The position numbers and the translations under genes are program-made. A DNA stretch of 64,000 nt from positions 124,001-188,000 of the forward strand of contig NZ_PPXQ01000006.1 of NCBI RefSeq assembly GCF_004798585.1. The letters are read 5' to 3'. The stretch comes from Massilia sp. Mn16-1_5. Its GTDB lineage: Bacteria > Pseudomonadota > Gammaproteobacteria > Burkholderiales > Burkholderiaceae_D. The notes under the pieces are model-generated. The model did no database searches, was not told the DNA's origin, and saw only the letters and a list, made by a program, of their open reading frames with translations. Positions 26,001 through 35,221 of this stretch are shown here, piece after piece; within the stretch, counting starts at the first letter, position 1, and each line of letters starts with the position of its first letter.

Positions 26001-26570
26001 AACCTGACGCGCGACGAAGAAGCCGAACTGATGAAGTACTCGCGTTCGATCATCATCAAGGGCGCCCGTTCGCCCGAACGCCTGCTGGACGAGGTGACGC
26101 TGTTCCTCCATAAAGTGGAATCGCAGCTCTCGACCGAGCGCCAGCACATGCTGAAAACCGTGCGCGGCCGCGACCGCGTGTTCGAGGGCCGCACCATCCT
26201 GCTGGTGGACGACGACGTGCGCAACGTCTTCGCCCTGACGAGCGCGCTGGAGCAGCGCGGCGCCAACGTGGAAGTGGCGAGAAATGGCTTCGAAGCCATC
26301 GCAAAAGTCGACGAGGTGGCAGGGATCGACCTGGTGCTGATGGATATCATGATGCCAGGCATGGACGGCCTGGAAGCGACGCGCCGCATCCGCGCCGACG
26401 GCCGCTTCAACCGCCTGCCGATCATCGCCATCACGGCGAAAGCGATGAAGGACGACCAGGAGCAGTGCCTGGCCGCCGGCGCCAACGACTACCTGGCGAA
26501 GCCGATCGACCTGGCGCGCCTGTACTCGCTGCTGCGCGTATGGATGCCGACCATGGAGCGTATCGGCTGA
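23094..26570 (+). CDS. CHASE3–GAF hybrid histidine kinase with three receivers
   Basis: The 1158-residue protein has a membrane helix at about 20–45, a CHASE3-like periplasmic domain (VNKLVSDMEAGMRGYVISGD), a second helix near 185–205, a GAF domain (about 245–395) and a long glutamine/glutamate-rich coiled coil (400–480). HisKA with H494 (SHELRTPLN) and HATPase_c (GGTGLGLSI) follow, then receivers at about 762–880 (LLDIRLP), 886–1010 (IIDLKLP) and 1033–1150 (LMDIMMPG). The architecture suggests a periplasmic stimulus feeding several phosphate-accepting modules. It heads a five-gene signalling run; the cheR ATG overlaps its stop. Confidence 0.93.
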   Translation: MTGTSLDNSQFRRILARNVALPLGLSVLSAIVFVAIVAYLVSVLNWVEHSQEVIGKANEVNKLVSDMEAGMRGYVISGDESFLSPYTVAKPKVAVEMDALLRLVGDNNAQADRLNRVRGAHAEWLKFTEDMIERRREKQDVVQSIMSGRGKSLTDDMRAQFAAFVNNENALLVERGEDARSVIAWSVGSFLMFTLVVGGLLAAFGRRELVRLSTSYDDILRHENEHNAELRHLSWLRSGQTELASKSIGLNSLEALAEAVLDHVVRYLGGSVAAMYFRNEEGTLRRIGAYGFSVDEERAKIIPRGASLASQAANENRLVRIKELPEDYVKVMSSLGETAPREIVIAPFNNFGKVKGVMEIGFLHPVRDRDIEFLKLVGDAIGASVGAVVYRQRLQDALDESQALNEELQVQQEELRTANEELEEQSRALEESQTSLENQQAELEQTNDQLAEQALNLDMKNAALTEAQEQLRARAMDLERASRYKSEFLANMSHELRTPLNSSLILAKLLADNVPGNLNEEQVRFAQTIYSAGNDLLHLINDILDISKVEAGKLELLPEDLPIRRTVEGLGRTFEPLAKQKDLRFSLTVEPNVPPTLHTDRQRLEQVLKNLLSNAVKFTEQGEVSLTVSATDEGWVQFTVVDSGIGIAPDQQERIFEAFHQADGTANRRFGGTGLGLSISRDLTSLLGGTLVVSSTPGEGSTFTLSMPRNGMVSAAPPAPRAAAPAPRPARPLPAPAPEPVEPVEEAPSRSSFPDDRAQSPEGVRTVLVIEDEPDFARILFDLAHDMDYRCLVGLTAGEGLELAASESPDAILLDIRLPDSSGLSVLQQLKDNPATRHIPVHVVSSMENGGEALHLGAIGYALKPTSREQLEDVFRKLQEKSAQQIKRVLLVEDDERQRESVVQLIADEDVKIDAVGSGEEALALLRSEIFDCMIIDLKLPDMQGKELLEHMSQEELVSFPPVIVYTGRNLTRDEEAELMKYSRSIIIKGARSPERLLDEVTLFLHKVESQLSTERQHMLKTVRGRDRVFEGRTILLVDDDVRNVFALTSALEQRGANVEVARNGFEAIAKVDEVAGIDLVLMDIMMPGMDGLEATRRIRADGRFNRLPIIAITAKAMKDDQEQCLAAGANDYLAKPIDLARLYSLLRVWMPTMERIG

Positions 26571-27400
26571 TGAAGCACCCTCCGGACAATATCGACATCG
26601 AACTGCGGATGCTCGTCGAGGCGGTCTACCTCAAGTACAATTACGACTTCCGCGACTACACTGGCGCCTCGCAAAAGCGCCGCGTGCTGGTCGCGCTGCG
26701 TGAAATGGAATGCGCGACCGTCTCCGAGCTACAGGCGAAAGTGCTGCACCAGCCGGAAGCGTTTGCACGGCTGCTGCAATATCTCACCATTCCCGTGACC
26801 GAAATGTTCCGCGACCCCGAGTACCATGCGGCGCTGCGCAGCCAGGTCGTGCCGCACCTGTCGACTTACCCGTCGCTGAAGCTGTGGGTGGCCGGCTGCT
26901 CGACGGGCGAGGAGGTGTATTCGCTGGCGATCCTGCTGCACGAAGAGGGGCTGCTCGAACGCAGCATCATCTACGCCACCGACATCAATCCGGAATCGTT
27001 AGAAAGCGCGCGGCGCGGCGTGTTTCCGCTCGACCGGATGCGCCTGTACACCGAGAACTACCAGAAGGCGGGCGGCAAGCGCGCGTTTTCCGACTATTAC
27101 ACGGCGGCCTATGGCGGCGCGCTGTTCGAGCGTTTCCTGGTCGACAACGTGACCTTCGCCGACCACAGCCTGGCCACCGACAGCGTGTTTTCGGAAACGC
27201 ATTTCGTCAGCTGCCGCAACGTCATGATCTACTTTAACCGGCGCCTGCAGAACCGCGTGCTGGGCCTGTTCCACGACTCGCTCTGCCACCGCGGCTTCAT
27301 GGCCCTGGGCAGCAAGGAAAGCATCGACTTTTCGACCTACGCGAACAAGTTCGAGCCGATCGCGCGGCGCGAACGCATCTTCCGCAAGGCGGCGGAATGA
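26570..27400 (+). CDS. CheR-type protein-glutamate methyltransferase
   Basis: The 276-residue CheR protein has an N-terminal helical domain and a SAM-binding domain with GCSTGEEVYS, ATDINPESLESA and CRNVMIYFN. It should methylate glutamates of a receptor-like or kinase coiled coil. The ATG overlaps the TGA of the upstream kinase (sequence TGATG), and its own end overlaps cheB by ATGA, so the three are probably made together. No chemoreceptor, CheA or CheW is in this run, so the target may be one of the neighbouring kinases. Confidence 0.92.
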   Translation: MKHPPDNIDIELRMLVEAVYLKYNYDFRDYTGASQKRRVLVALREMECATVSELQAKVLHQPEAFARLLQYLTIPVTEMFRDPEYHAALRSQVVPHLSTYPSLKLWVAGCSTGEEVYSLAILLHEEGLLERSIIYATDINPESLESARRGVFPLDRMRLYTENYQKAGGKRAFSDYYTAAYGGALFERFLVDNVTFADHSLATDSVFSETHFVSCRNVMIYFNRRLQNRVLGLFHDSLCHRGFMALGSKESIDFSTYANKFEPIARRERIFRKAAE

Positions 27401-28026
27401 AGGCGAAGGTGGACACCGCCGCGCAATCGGCGCAGTCTGTCGAGGATGCCCTCGCGGGCCGCCGTATCGAGGCGATCGTGATCGGCGCCTCGGCCGGCGG
27501 CGTGGATGCGCTGGTCGAGCTGCTGCCGGCGCTGCCGCCGGATTTCAGGCCGGCCACGGTGTGCATCCTGCACGTGCCGTCCGACCGTGAAAGCCGCCTG
27601 GCCGAGCTGTTCGCCGCGCGCCTGGCCCTGCCGGTGCGCGAAGCGGTCGACAAGGCGCCGGTGGAAGACAATACCGTGTATTTCGCGGGCGCGGGCTACC
27701 ACCTGTCGATCGAACAGGACCGCGTCTTTTCCCTCAGCTGCGAGCCAAGCGTACACTATGCGCGTCCGGCCATCGACGTGCTGATGGAGTCGGCCGCCGA
27801 CGCCTATGGCGACGGCCTGGCCGGCATTCTGCTTACCGGCGCCAACATCGACGGCGCCGAAGGGATGCAACGGATCAGGCAGCGCGGCGGCCTGACCATC
27901 GTCCAGGACCCGGCAGGGGCGCAGGCGAGCGCCATGCCGGAAGGGGCCATCCGGCTGTGCGCCCCGCACCTGGTTTTGCCGCTGGCCGCGATCCGCGCGC
28001 TGCTGCCACAGCTGGAGACAACATGA
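27397..28026 (+). CDS. stand-alone CheB-type methylesterase
   Basis: At 209 residues this is only the catalytic CheB_methylest domain, without the usual N-terminal receiver. The triad is visible as S32 (GASAGG), H59 (ILHVPSD) and an aspartate in TGANIDGAEG. It would remove the methyl groups added by the CheR next door, and without its own receiver its activity must be set another way, perhaps by the adjacent receiver–kinase protein. It overlaps both neighbours by ATGA. Confidence 0.9.
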   Translation: MKAKVDTAAQSAQSVEDALAGRRIEAIVIGASAGGVDALVELLPALPPDFRPATVCILHVPSDRESRLAELFAARLALPVREAVDKAPVEDNTVYFAGAGYHLSIEQDRVFSLSCEPSVHYARPAIDVLMESAADAYGDGLAGILLTGANIDGAEGMQRIRQRGGLTIVQDPAGAQASAMPEGAIRLCAPHLVLPLAAIRALLPQLETT

Positions 28027-29237
28027 GCCTACAAGAACCAAGCAAACTCCTCATCGTCGACGACCTGCCGGACAACCTGCGCGCCCTCGATGCCCTGATC
28101 CGCGACGAGCAGCGCCTCGTGTTCCACGCCCACTCGGGCGAGGAGGCGCTGGCGCTGCTGCTCGAGCACGAGTTCGCGCTGGCCATCCTCGACGTCCAGA
28201 TGCCGGGCATGGATGGGTTCGAGCTGGCCGAGCTGATGCGCGGCACCGAGCGCACGCGCCACATCCCGATCGTTTTCGTCTCCGCCGCCGGCCGCGAGCT
28301 GAACTATGCCTTCAAGGGCTACGAGACGGGTGCCGTCGACTTCCTCTACAAGCCGCTTGACCCGGACGCGGTGCGCGGCAAGGTCAACGTGTTCGTGGCC
28401 CTCGACCAGCAGCGGCGCGAGACGCGGCGCCAGATGGAAGCGCTGGAAAAGAGCCGGCGCGAACAGGAAATCCTGCTGCAGGAATTGAACGCGACCCAGG
28501 CCGAGCTGCAGCGCTCGCTGCGCATGCGCGACGAATTCATGTCCCTGGTTGCCCACGAGCTGCGCACGCCCCTGAACACCCTGTTCCTGGAAACGCAGAT
28601 GCGCACGCTGCATTTGAAACGCGGCAATCTGCAGGCCTTTGCCGGCGAGCAGATGGGCGCTATGATCAAGCGCGACGAGCGCCAGATCAAGGCCATGATC
28701 CGCCTGATCGACGATATGCTCGACGTCACGCGCATGAGGAACGGCACCCTGTCGGTGCGTCCGGCCCAGGTCGAACTGATGGGCATGCTCGAGCGCGTGG
28801 TCAGCGACCTGTCGCTGCAGGCCGCCGCCAGCGGCTGCGCCATCACGCTGGCGCCGCACCCGCCGGTCACCGGCGTCTGGGACGAGTTCCGCATCGAGCA
28901 GGTCGTCGTTAACCTGCTCACCAATGCGCTGCGCTACGGCGGCGGCTGCAATGTCGAAGTGCAGGTCGTGGTAGAAGGCAAGTGCGCCCGCATCGACGTC
29001 ATCGACCAGGGCAAGGGGATTTCGCCGGAAGACGTCGAGCGCATCTTCCAGCCCTTCGAGCGCGGCGCCCGCAACGGCGAGCCGAAAGGCCTGGGCCTGG
29101 GCCTGTACATCTCGCGCCAGCTGGCCGTCGCCCACGGCGGCGAACTGAGCGTGACCAGCACGCCGGGGCAGGGCTCGACCTTCAGCCTGGCGCTGCCTTG
29201 CGATGTGGCGGTGGCCTGCGCCGCGGTGTCCGCCTGA
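28023..29237 (+). CDS. response regulator–histidine kinase (receiver first)
   Basis: This 404-residue soluble protein has an N-terminal receiver with D57 (ILDVQMPG) and K in LYKPL, a coiled linker (about 125–165), HisKA with H178 (AHELRTPLN) and HATPase_c with DQGKGIS and GLGLGLYISRQL. The reversed order lets an upstream kinase gate this kinase by phosphorylating its receiver. The start overlaps the end of cheB; the frame is open upstream, but only the residues from MSLQEP on are receiver-like. Confidence 0.92.
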   Translation: MSLQEPSKLLIVDDLPDNLRALDALIRDEQRLVFHAHSGEEALALLLEHEFALAILDVQMPGMDGFELAELMRGTERTRHIPIVFVSAAGRELNYAFKGYETGAVDFLYKPLDPDAVRGKVNVFVALDQQRRETRRQMEALEKSRREQEILLQELNATQAELQRSLRMRDEFMSLVAHELRTPLNTLFLETQMRTLHLKRGNLQAFAGEQMGAMIKRDERQIKAMIRLIDDMLDVTRMRNGTLSVRPAQVELMGMLERVVSDLSLQAAASGCAITLAPHPPVTGVWDEFRIEQVVVNLLTNALRYGGGCNVEVQVVVEGKCARIDVIDQGKGISPEDVERIFQPFERGARNGEPKGLGLGLYISRQLAVAHGGELSVTSTPGQGSTFSLALPCDVAVACAAVSA

Positions 29238-29263
29238 ACCGGCAGAAGGACCAGCGAGCCGCC

Positions 29264-31762
29264 ATGGAAACGCCCTCCGATCCGATGGCACAGCCCGCGC
29301 TGGATTTCAAGGCGCTGTTCGACGCCATACCCTCGCCCTGCCTGGTGCTGTCTCCCGAGCTCCGGATCGTTTCGGTAAATCAGGCATATCTGAACGCAAC
29401 CAGTACGCGGCCCGAGGATCTGCTGGGGCGCGGCATGTTCGACGCCTTTCCGGACAACCCCGACGATGCCTCGGCAAGCGGCGTGGCCAACCTGCGCGCC
29501 TCGCTGCAGCGCGTCCTGCATACCGCTTGCGCCGACACGATGGCGATCCAGAAATACGACATCCGGATTGCGACGGAGGGGAACCAGTTCGAAGAGCGTT
29601 TCTGGAGCCCGGTCAATACACCGGTACTGAATGCCGACGGCGTGGTCACGCACATCATCCATCGTGTGGAAGACGTGACCGATTTCGTCCGGACGAAAGT
29701 CCGTAGCGCCCTGATGGCGTCCCGGCTCGACGACCAGGCGGTCGAGATCGAAATCGCGAACCGGCGGCTGCGCGAAGCGAACGAGACGCTCGAGCAAAGG
29801 GTGGCGGCCCGCACCGAAGCGCAACGGCTGACGAAAGAAAAACTGCGCGCCAGCGAACTGCGTTTTCGCCTGATGGCCGACTCGATTCCGCAAATCGTCT
29901 GGATCGTCGACGACCGTGGTCATGGGGTGTACTTCAACAAGCAGTGGGCGGCGTATACAGGCATTACCCTGGACCCGACCGATCCCGCCGAAGTCTCGGC
30001 GCAATTCGTGCATCCCGACGATCACGTGGTCACGATACGGGCATGGGACGCCGCGCGCGCGGGTGGCGGACATTTCAGCGTCGAGCACCGGATCCGGTCC
30101 GCGGCCGGCGAGTATCGCTGGTTCCTGGTCCGCGCGGAGGCCTACCGCGATCCGCAGTCGGGGCGGATACTGATGTGGTTCGGCACCTCCACCGACGTCC
30201 ATGACCGCAAGCTGGCCGAGGCCGAGCTCGGCGCGCGCGAAGAACAGCTGCGCCTGGCCACCGACGCCGCCGACGTCGGCGAATGGGATGTCGACCTGGC
30301 CAGCCAGACCATGTACTGGCCCGCCCGGGTAAAGGCCATGTTCGGCATATCGCCCGATCGTCCCGTGACGCTGGCGGACTTCTACGCCGGTGTGCATCCG
30401 GAGGACCGGGAACGCACCTTTGCCTCCTTCGAGGCGGCCGCCGATCCGCAGCTGCGTCTCCAGTACGACGCCGAATACCGGACGATCGGCAAGGAAGACG
30501 GGCGCGTCCGCTGGGTCGCCGCCAAGGGCCGCGGGCTGTTCAACGAGGAGGGCAAATGCGTGCGTGTGATCGGGACGGCCATCGACATTACCGGACGCAA
30601 GGCGAACGACGAAGCCTTGCGGGAGAGCGAAGAACGCCTGCGCCAGGCCGATCGCCGCAAGGACGAGTTCCTGGCCATGCTGGCGCACGAGCTGCGTAAT
30701 CCCCTGGCGCCGATCAGCGCGGCTGCCGAGCTGCTGCAAATGGGGAAACTGGACGAGGAACGCATGCAGCGCACCAGCCGCATCATCGGGCGCCAGGTCA
30801 GGCACATGACAGGTCTGGTGGACGACCTGCTGGACGTATCGCGCGTGACGCGCGGCCTGGTGGAGCTCGAGATGCTGCCGGTGGACCTCAACCACGTCAT
30901 TGCCGACGCCGTGGAGCAGGTCACGCCGTCGATCCGCGCGCGCCACCACCACCTGGAAATGCGCTTGACGCCGCAGGCGACGCTGGTGCAGGGCGACAAG
31001 AAACGGCTGGTGCAGGTACTTGCCAACGTCCTCAACAATGCTGCCAAGTACACGCATGAATGCGGCAACATCCGCGTGCGGACCGATGTGCGGGACACTT
31101 CCTTGCTGGTCGAGGTGTTGGACGACGGCATCGGCATGACGCCGGAACTGGTGTCGCGCGCCTTCGACCTGTTTGCGCAAGCCGAGCGCTCGCCGGACCG
31201 CTCTTCAGGCGGGCTCGGGCTCGGACTGGCGCTGGTCCGCAGCCTGGTCGAGCTTCACCACGGTACGGTGAGTTGCGCCAGCCCGGGCCCCGGCCAGGGC
31301 AGCACCTTCACCATCTGTCTGCCGCGCCTGGAGACCCAGGGGAGCGGTCACGCAAGCGATGCAAGGACCAACGACGCTTCAGATCGGCAGGCGCGCGGCC
31401 TGCATATCCTGGTCGTGGACGACAACGTGGATGCGGCGGCGCTGCTGGCCATGCTGCTGGAAGCATCCGGGCACGTGGTCGTGGTCGAGCATGCCGCACG
31501 CCGGGCGCTGGCACGGGCCAGGGAAGAGGCGTTCCAGGTTTGCCTGCTCGATATTGGCCTGCCCGAAATGGATGGAAACGAACTGGCACGCCAGTTGCGC
31601 ACCTGCCCGAGTACCGCCGGATCGGTACTGATTGCCGTTACCGGCTACGGCCAGGAAAAAGACCGCGAACAGACCAAGGCTGCCGGGTTCGATCATCACC
31701 TCGTCAAGCCGGTCGATAACCATATGCTCGCTTCGATACTGGCGACGGTGAAACCGTCCTGA
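29264..31762 (+). CDS. multi-PAS hybrid histidine kinase
   Basis: The 832-residue protein has three PAS domains (about 10–130, 195–320 and 325–455; the later two are PAS_3-like with PAC motifs such as RWVAAKGRG), HisKA with H475 ([10 protein letters not shown]), HATPase_c ([13 protein letters not shown]) and a receiver with D763 ([11 protein letters not shown]). It has no membrane segment, so it likely senses an internal signal such as redox state or a bound cofactor. It closes the signalling run, 26 bp after the receiver–kinase gene. The chosen ATG leaves a complete first PAS domain; upstream in-frame codons overlap the previous gene. Confidence 0.91.
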   Translation: METPSDPMAQPALDFKALFDAIPSPCLVLSPELRIVSVNQAYLNATSTRPEDLLGRGMFDAFPDNPDDASASGVANLRASLQRVLHTACADTMAIQKYDIRIATEGNQFEERFWSPVNTPVLNADGVVTHIIHRVEDVTDFVRTKVRSALMASRLDDQAVEIEIANRRLREANETLEQRVAARTEAQRLTKEKLRASELRFRLMADSIPQIVWIVDDRGHGVYFNKQWAAYTGITLDPTDPAEVSAQFVHPDDHVVTIRAWDAARAGGGHFSVEHRIRSAAGEYRWFLVRAEAYRDPQSGRILMWFGTSTDVHDRKLAEAELGAREEQLRLATDAADVGEWDVDLASQTMYWPARVKAMFGISPDRPVTLADFYAGVHPEDRERTFASFEAAADPQLRLQYDAEYRTIGKEDGRVRWVAAKGRGLFNEEGKCVRVIGTAIDITGRKANDEALRESEERLRQADRRKDEFLAMLAHELRNPLAPISAAAELLQMGKLDEERMQRTSRIIGRQVRHMTGLVDDLLDVSRVTRGLVELEMLPVDLNHVIADAVEQVTPSIRARHHHLEMRLTPQATLVQGDKKRLVQVLANVLNNAAKYTHECGNIRVRTDVRDTSLLVEVLDDGIGMTPELVSRAFDLFAQAERSPDRSSGGLGLGLALVRSLVELHHGTVSCASPGPGQGSTFTICLPRLETQGSGHASDARTNDASDRQARGLHILVVDDNVDAAALLAMLLEASGHVVVVEHAARRALARAREEAFQVCLLDIGLPEMDGNELARQLRTCPSTAGSVLIAVTGYGQEKDREQTKAAGFDHHLVKPVDNHMLASILATVKPS

Positions 31763-31795
31763 GCCGGGAATACGCCTGCGCGGCTCCTATCGCGC

Positions 31796-32317
31796 TCATC
31801 CACAGGTTTCGACATAGGCCACTGCGGGTTGCAGGCCCGCACGCATCTTCGTCACCTTACCGCCCGTCACTTCCAGGATAATGGCGGCGCGGCCGTCGGC
31901 GCTGGGGAAGCTGACGTAGTTTCCGTTCTCGTCGTATTTGTGGGCGCTCACCTGCGCCTTCGGATGGCGGCTGCGGACCTGCTCCAGCGTATCGCCATAG
32001 GAAACGCCTACCGCATTGTCGACACCGGGCCCGGCATCGGCACGCGTCACGATACCGTTCTCCACCATGAAGCGGAGATTCGGCAGGGCGGGAAAGCGCA
32101 CCATGCTGCAGGCCGGATCAAAGGCTTGCGGCAATGCGGCCTTGCCGCCCGTGGCCTGTTCGGCCTGCGCGAGGGACATGCCGAAGCGAATCGGACCGAT
32201 TCCCCCGGCGCTCAGCAGCGCTGCCGCCGGCGCGGCGGGTAACGGGGGCGAGGACGGCATCTCCCTTGAACATGCGCTCATCAGCGCGATCATCCCAAGC
32301 ACCAGATAAGTTCGCAT
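31796..32317 (-). CDS. predicted lipoprotein of unknown function
   Basis: The 173-residue protein has a lipoprotein signal peptide with lipobox LMSAC near residue 16. The mature part has a small conserved-looking domain (GIGPIRFGMSLAQAEQATGG, then YGDTLEQVRSRHP). The pattern resembles widespread uncharacterised periplasmic lipoproteins. Two further cysteines (one in DPACSM, one near the C-terminus) could pair. An AAAGG site lies upstream of the ATG at 32317. It diverges from ahpC across a 287-bp control region, which may or may not imply shared regulation. Confidence 0.75.
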   Translation of the reverse strand: MRTYLVLGMIALMSACSREMPSSPPLPAAPAAALLSAGGIGPIRFGMSLAQAEQATGGKAALPQAFDPACSMVRFPALPNLRFMVENGIVTRADAGPGVDNAVGVSYGDTLEQVRSRHPKAQVSAHKYDENGNYVSFPSADGRAAIILEVTGGKVTKMRAGLQPAVAYVETCG

Positions 32318-32506
32318 CGTCCAGCCTTTCCTCGTGATCGATGTCCCGACTATACGGCGAACGCTACATGGATGGCGCGGCGTCCAATCGGACCCGCGGT
32401 TGCAAAGACCGTGGGTTTCCCTCACACTGGCGAGTCTTGCGAGAACGATAGGAAACTGATCCCTGCCAACGACGGCCGGCCCTTTTTCCTCCTCGCGATA
32501 GTAGAA

Positions 32507-32534
32507 ATTAATCGATTGGATGAGATCAATTAAT
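32507..32534. promoter_or_regulatory. inverted repeat in the ahpC upstream region
   Basis: ATTAATCGAT and ATCAATTAAT are inverted arms (9 of 10 paired) around an 8-bp spacer, about 70 bp before the ahpC ATG in an AT-rich stretch. AhpC genes are often under OxyR, but the OxyR tetranucleotide pattern is not clear here. The inner TTGGA-N4-ATCAA also partly resembles an FNR-type box (8 of 10). The binding protein is undetermined. Confidence 0.4.
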
Positions 32535-32604
32535 TTTACAAACGGATGTGAGCGCTCTACACTTGCATCCATCAACTTTGATTCACAACACAACAGGAGC
32601 TTCC

Positions 32605-33168
32605 ATGTCCCTTATCAACACCGAGATCAAGCCATTCAAAGCAACCGCTTACCACGCAGGCAAATTCATCGACCTGACGGAAGAGAATTTCAAGGGCACC
32701 TGGTCCGTCCTGATGTTCTACCCGGCCGACTTCACCTTCGTTTGCCCGACCGAACTGGAAGACCTGGCTGACTTCCAGCCTGAATTCGAAAAGATGGGCG
32801 TGAAAGTCTACGGCGTGTCGACCGACACCCACTTCGCCCACAAGGCATGGCACGACACCTCGGACGCCATCAAGAAAGTCAACTACCCGCTGATCGGCGA
32901 CCCGACCGGCACCCTGGCACGCAACTTCCAGGTCATGATCGAAGAAGAAGGCCTGGCACTGCGCGGCACCTTCGTCATCAATCCTGAAGGCCAGATCAAG
33001 GTCATGGAAGTGCACGACAACGGCATCGGCCGCGACGCGTCGGAACTGATGCGCAAAGTCAAGGCTGCCCAGTACGTCGCCGCTCACCCAGGCCAGGTGT
33101 GCCCAGCCAAGTGGACCGAAGGCGCAGAAACCCTGACCCCTTCGCTCGACCTCGTCGGCAAGATCTAA
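32605..33168 (+). CDS. ahpC: alkyl hydroperoxide reductase subunit C (peroxiredoxin)
   Basis: The 187-residue 2-Cys peroxiredoxin of the AhpC type has the peroxidatic C47 in FTFVCPTE and the resolving C166 in GQVCPAKW. It reduces H2O2, organic hydroperoxides and peroxynitrite in the cytoplasm and is recycled by AhpF, encoded 87 bp downstream. The AGGAG ribosome site (32595–32599) fixes the start and gives the standard protein length. Likely induced by oxidative stress, as is usual for the family. Confidence 0.97.
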   Translation: MSLINTEIKPFKATAYHAGKFIDLTEENFKGTWSVLMFYPADFTFVCPTELEDLADFQPEFEKMGVKVYGVSTDTHFAHKAWHDTSDAIKKVNYPLIGDPTGTLARNFQVMIEEEGLALRGTFVINPEGQIKVMEVHDNGIGRDASELMRKVKAAQYVAAHPGQVCPAKWTEGAETLTPSLDLVGKI

Positions 33169-33198
33169 GCAGTCAGTAGTACGTAGTTAGCAGTACCG

Positions 33199-33228
33199 GG
33201 ATGCCGGCCAGGGAAACCGCCGGCATCC
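33199..33228 (+). other. intercistronic hairpin between ahpC and ahpF
   Basis: GGATGCCGGC and GCCGGCATCC form a perfect 10-bp stem around a 10-nt loop, with no U-run after it. It is probably an mRNA-stabilising or partial termination hairpin, which would help make AhpC in excess over AhpF. That function is inference. Confidence 0.6.
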
Positions 33229-33255
33229 ATTCTTCACCGAATAAAAGGAAAAACC

Positions 33256-34851
33256 ATGCTGGATGCAAATCTCAAAAAGCAGTTACAAGCCTATTTGGAA
33301 AAAGTGGTGCAGCCGATTGAGATCGTTGCATCGCTCGATGACTCGCCAAAAGCGCGAGAAATGGAAGAGCTGCTCAAGGAAATTACTTCCCTGAGCGCCA
33401 AGATTACTTATCGCGATGACGGCAAGGGCGCACGCAAGCCGTCCTTCGCCATCAACCGCGTCGGCACCGACATCGGCATCGAATTCGCCGCGATTCCGCT
33501 CGGCCACGAATTCACCTCGCTGGTCCTGGCCCTGCTGCAAGTCGGCGGCCACCCGATCAAGTTCGACGACGCGGTGATCGAACAGATCAAGAACCTCGAC
33601 GGCGACTACGTCTTCGAAGCCTTTATTTCGCTGTCCTGCCATAACTGCCCGGAAGTCGTGCAGTCGCTGAACTCGATGTCGATCATCAATCCGCGCATCA
33701 AGGTCACGACCATCGACGGCGGCCTGTTCAAGGATGAAGTCGAGTCGCGCCAGATCCTGGCCGTGCCGATGATGTTCCTGAACGGCGAGCACTTCGGCCA
33801 GGGCCGCATGAGCGCCGAGGAAATCCTCGCCAAGCTCGACACCGGCGCCGGCAAGCGCAAGGCCGCCGAACTGAGCAAGAAAGAAGCCTTCGACGTGCTG
33901 ATCGTCGGCGGCGGTCCTGCCGGCGCGGCCGCGGCGATCTACGCCGCCCGCAAAGGCATCCGTACCGGCGTCGTGGCCGACCGTTTCGGCGGCCAGGTGC
34001 TCGACACCCTGGCGATCGAGAACTTTGTCTCGGTCAAGGAAACCGAAGGTCCGAAGTTTGCCGTCTCGCTGGAAGAGCACGTCAAGCACTACGAAGTCGA
34101 CATCATGAACCTGCAGCGCGCGGCCAAGCTCGAGAAGAACGAGGACGCCAAGTTGTTCGAAGTGACGACCGAGGACGGCGCCGTGTTGAAATCGAAGTCG
34201 GTGATTATCTCGACCGGTGCCCGCTGGCGCGAAATCAACGTGCCGGGCGAAAAAGAGTACAAGAACCACGGCGTGGCCTATTGCCCGCACTGCGACGGTC
34301 CGCTGTTCAAGGGCAAACGCGTGTCGGTGATCGGCGGCGGTAACTCGGGCGTCGAAGCGGCCATCGACCTGGCCGGCATCGTCGAGCACGTGACCCTGAT
34401 CGAATTCGGCGCCGAACTGCGCGCCGACGCGGTCCTGCAGCGCAAGCTCTATAGCCTGAAGAATGTGGACGTGATCAAGAGTGCCCATACCACGGAAATC
34501 CATGGCGACGGCAAGAAAGTCACGGGCCTGTCGTACAAGGACCGCAACAGCGGCGAGGTCAAGACCATCGAGCTGGCGGGTGTGTTCGTGCAGATCGGCC
34601 TGGTGCCGAACGCCGAATGGCTGAAGGGCACGATCGAGCTGTCGCCGTATGGCGAGATCGAAGTCGACGTGCGTGGCGAAACCTCGCTGCCGGGCGTATT
34701 TGCCGCCGGCGACGTCACCACGGTGCCGTTCAAGCAGATCGTGATCGCCGTGGGCGAGGGCGCCAAGGCTTCGCTGGCCGCCTTCGACTACATGATGCGC
34801 CTGCCGACCGACGAGACCGATGCGGTCGATATGGAAGCCAAGGCTGCCTGA
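33256..34851 (+). CDS. ahpF: alkyl hydroperoxide reductase subunit F
   Basis: This 531-residue flavoprotein is the dedicated AhpC reductase. The N-terminal tandem thioredoxin-fold domain carries the redox pair C128/C131 (CHNC). The thioredoxin-reductase-like part has an FAD motif ([10 protein letters not shown]), the pair C343/C346 (CPHC), an NAD(P)H motif ([10 protein letters not shown]) and the C-terminal FAD motif (GVFAAGDVT). Electrons run from NADH through FAD and both disulfides to AhpC. Length is as expected. A strong terminator follows. Confidence 0.97.
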   Translation: MLDANLKKQLQAYLEKVVQPIEIVASLDDSPKAREMEELLKEITSLSAKITYRDDGKGARKPSFAINRVGTDIGIEFAAIPLGHEFTSLVLALLQVGGHPIKFDDAVIEQIKNLDGDYVFEAFISLSCHNCPEVVQSLNSMSIINPRIKVTTIDGGLFKDEVESRQILAVPMMFLNGEHFGQGRMSAEEILAKLDTGAGKRKAAELSKKEAFDVLIVGGGPAGAAAAIYAARKGIRTGVVADRFGGQVLDTLAIENFVSVKETEGPKFAVSLEEHVKHYEVDIMNLQRAAKLEKNEDAKLFEVTTEDGAVLKSKSVIISTGARWREINVPGEKEYKNHGVAYCPHCDGPLFKGKRVSVIGGGNSGVEAAIDLAGIVEHVTLIEFGAELRADAVLQRKLYSLKNVDVIKSAHTTEIHGDGKKVTGLSYKDRNSGEVKTIELAGVFVQIGLVPNAEWLKGTIELSPYGEIEVDVRGETSLPGVFAAGDVTTVPFKQIVIAVGEGAKASLAAFDYMMRLPTDETDAVDMEAKAA

Positions 34852-34870
34852 TCGATTGCTTCACAAAATA

Positions 34871-34908
34871 AAACGCCATCCCGGTGCAAGTCGGGATGGC
34901 GTTTTTTT
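34871..34908 (+). terminator. rho-independent terminator after ahpF
   Basis: A perfect 13-bp stem (AAACGCCATCCCG, loop of 8, CGGGATGGCGTTT) ends in a run of seven T. It lies 19 bp after the ahpF stop. Confidence 0.92.
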
Positions 34909-34924
34909 CGGCCGCGCCGCACAG

Positions 34925-34953
34925 AAAACAAAAACGCCATCCCGATCGGATGG
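34925..34953 (-). terminator. candidate minus-strand terminator
   Basis: Read on the minus strand, CCATCC-GATCG-GGATGG is followed by CGTTTTTGTTTT. The stem shares the GCCATCCCG sequence of the ahpF terminator, as if a diverged copy facing the other way. It implies leftward transcription through the gap at 34954–35221. Confidence 0.5.
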
Positions 34954-34973
34954 AGTTGCTCTTTTATTAATTG

Positions 34974-35029
34974 CCGGTTCGTACGCTGAACCGGTCTGAA
35001 ACTATTGCCCGGCGTTATCGTGCGCCGGG
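34974..35029. other. two adjacent hairpins in the 35-kb gap
   Basis: CCGGTTC-N7-GAACCGG (34974–34994) and CCCGGCG-N8-CGCCGGG (35008–35029) are perfect inverted repeats. With the minus-strand terminator at 34925 they make a structured block that could be the 3' end of a leftward mRNA or a small RNA. No known RNA family was recognised. Confidence 0.4.
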
Positions 35030-35101
35030 ACAGGCCATGTTTTGCGACAATAGATTTCAGCCAGACATCACTGGCGAAACCTGTCGCACATGGCGCAGGA
35101 T

Positions 35102-35221
35102 TCAGTGAAACATCAGGACCGCTGCGCTCTGCAGGGTGTTCGTTTCGAAGATCAGCCAGGCAGCGGCGCTGGCGAGGGCAAGTTGGAGCGCGGTCAGGGT
35201 AGTGGGGATCGAGCGCATCAT
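35102..35221 (-). CDS. candidate 39-residue hydrophobic small protein
   Basis: Reading leftward, a well-spaced GGAG (8 nt before the ATG) starts MMRSIPTTLTALQLAL and continues as one hydrophobic helix to a TGA. The protein is 39 residues with a single predicted membrane segment (LTALQLALASAAAWLIF), and no family is recognised. It lies alone between ahpF and the recQ-like gene, upstream of a structured region and a leftward terminator. It could be a small inner-membrane protein. The evidence is ribosome site and composition only. Confidence 0.4.
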   Translation of the reverse strand: MMRSIPTTLTALQLALASAAAWLIFETNTLQSAAVLMFH

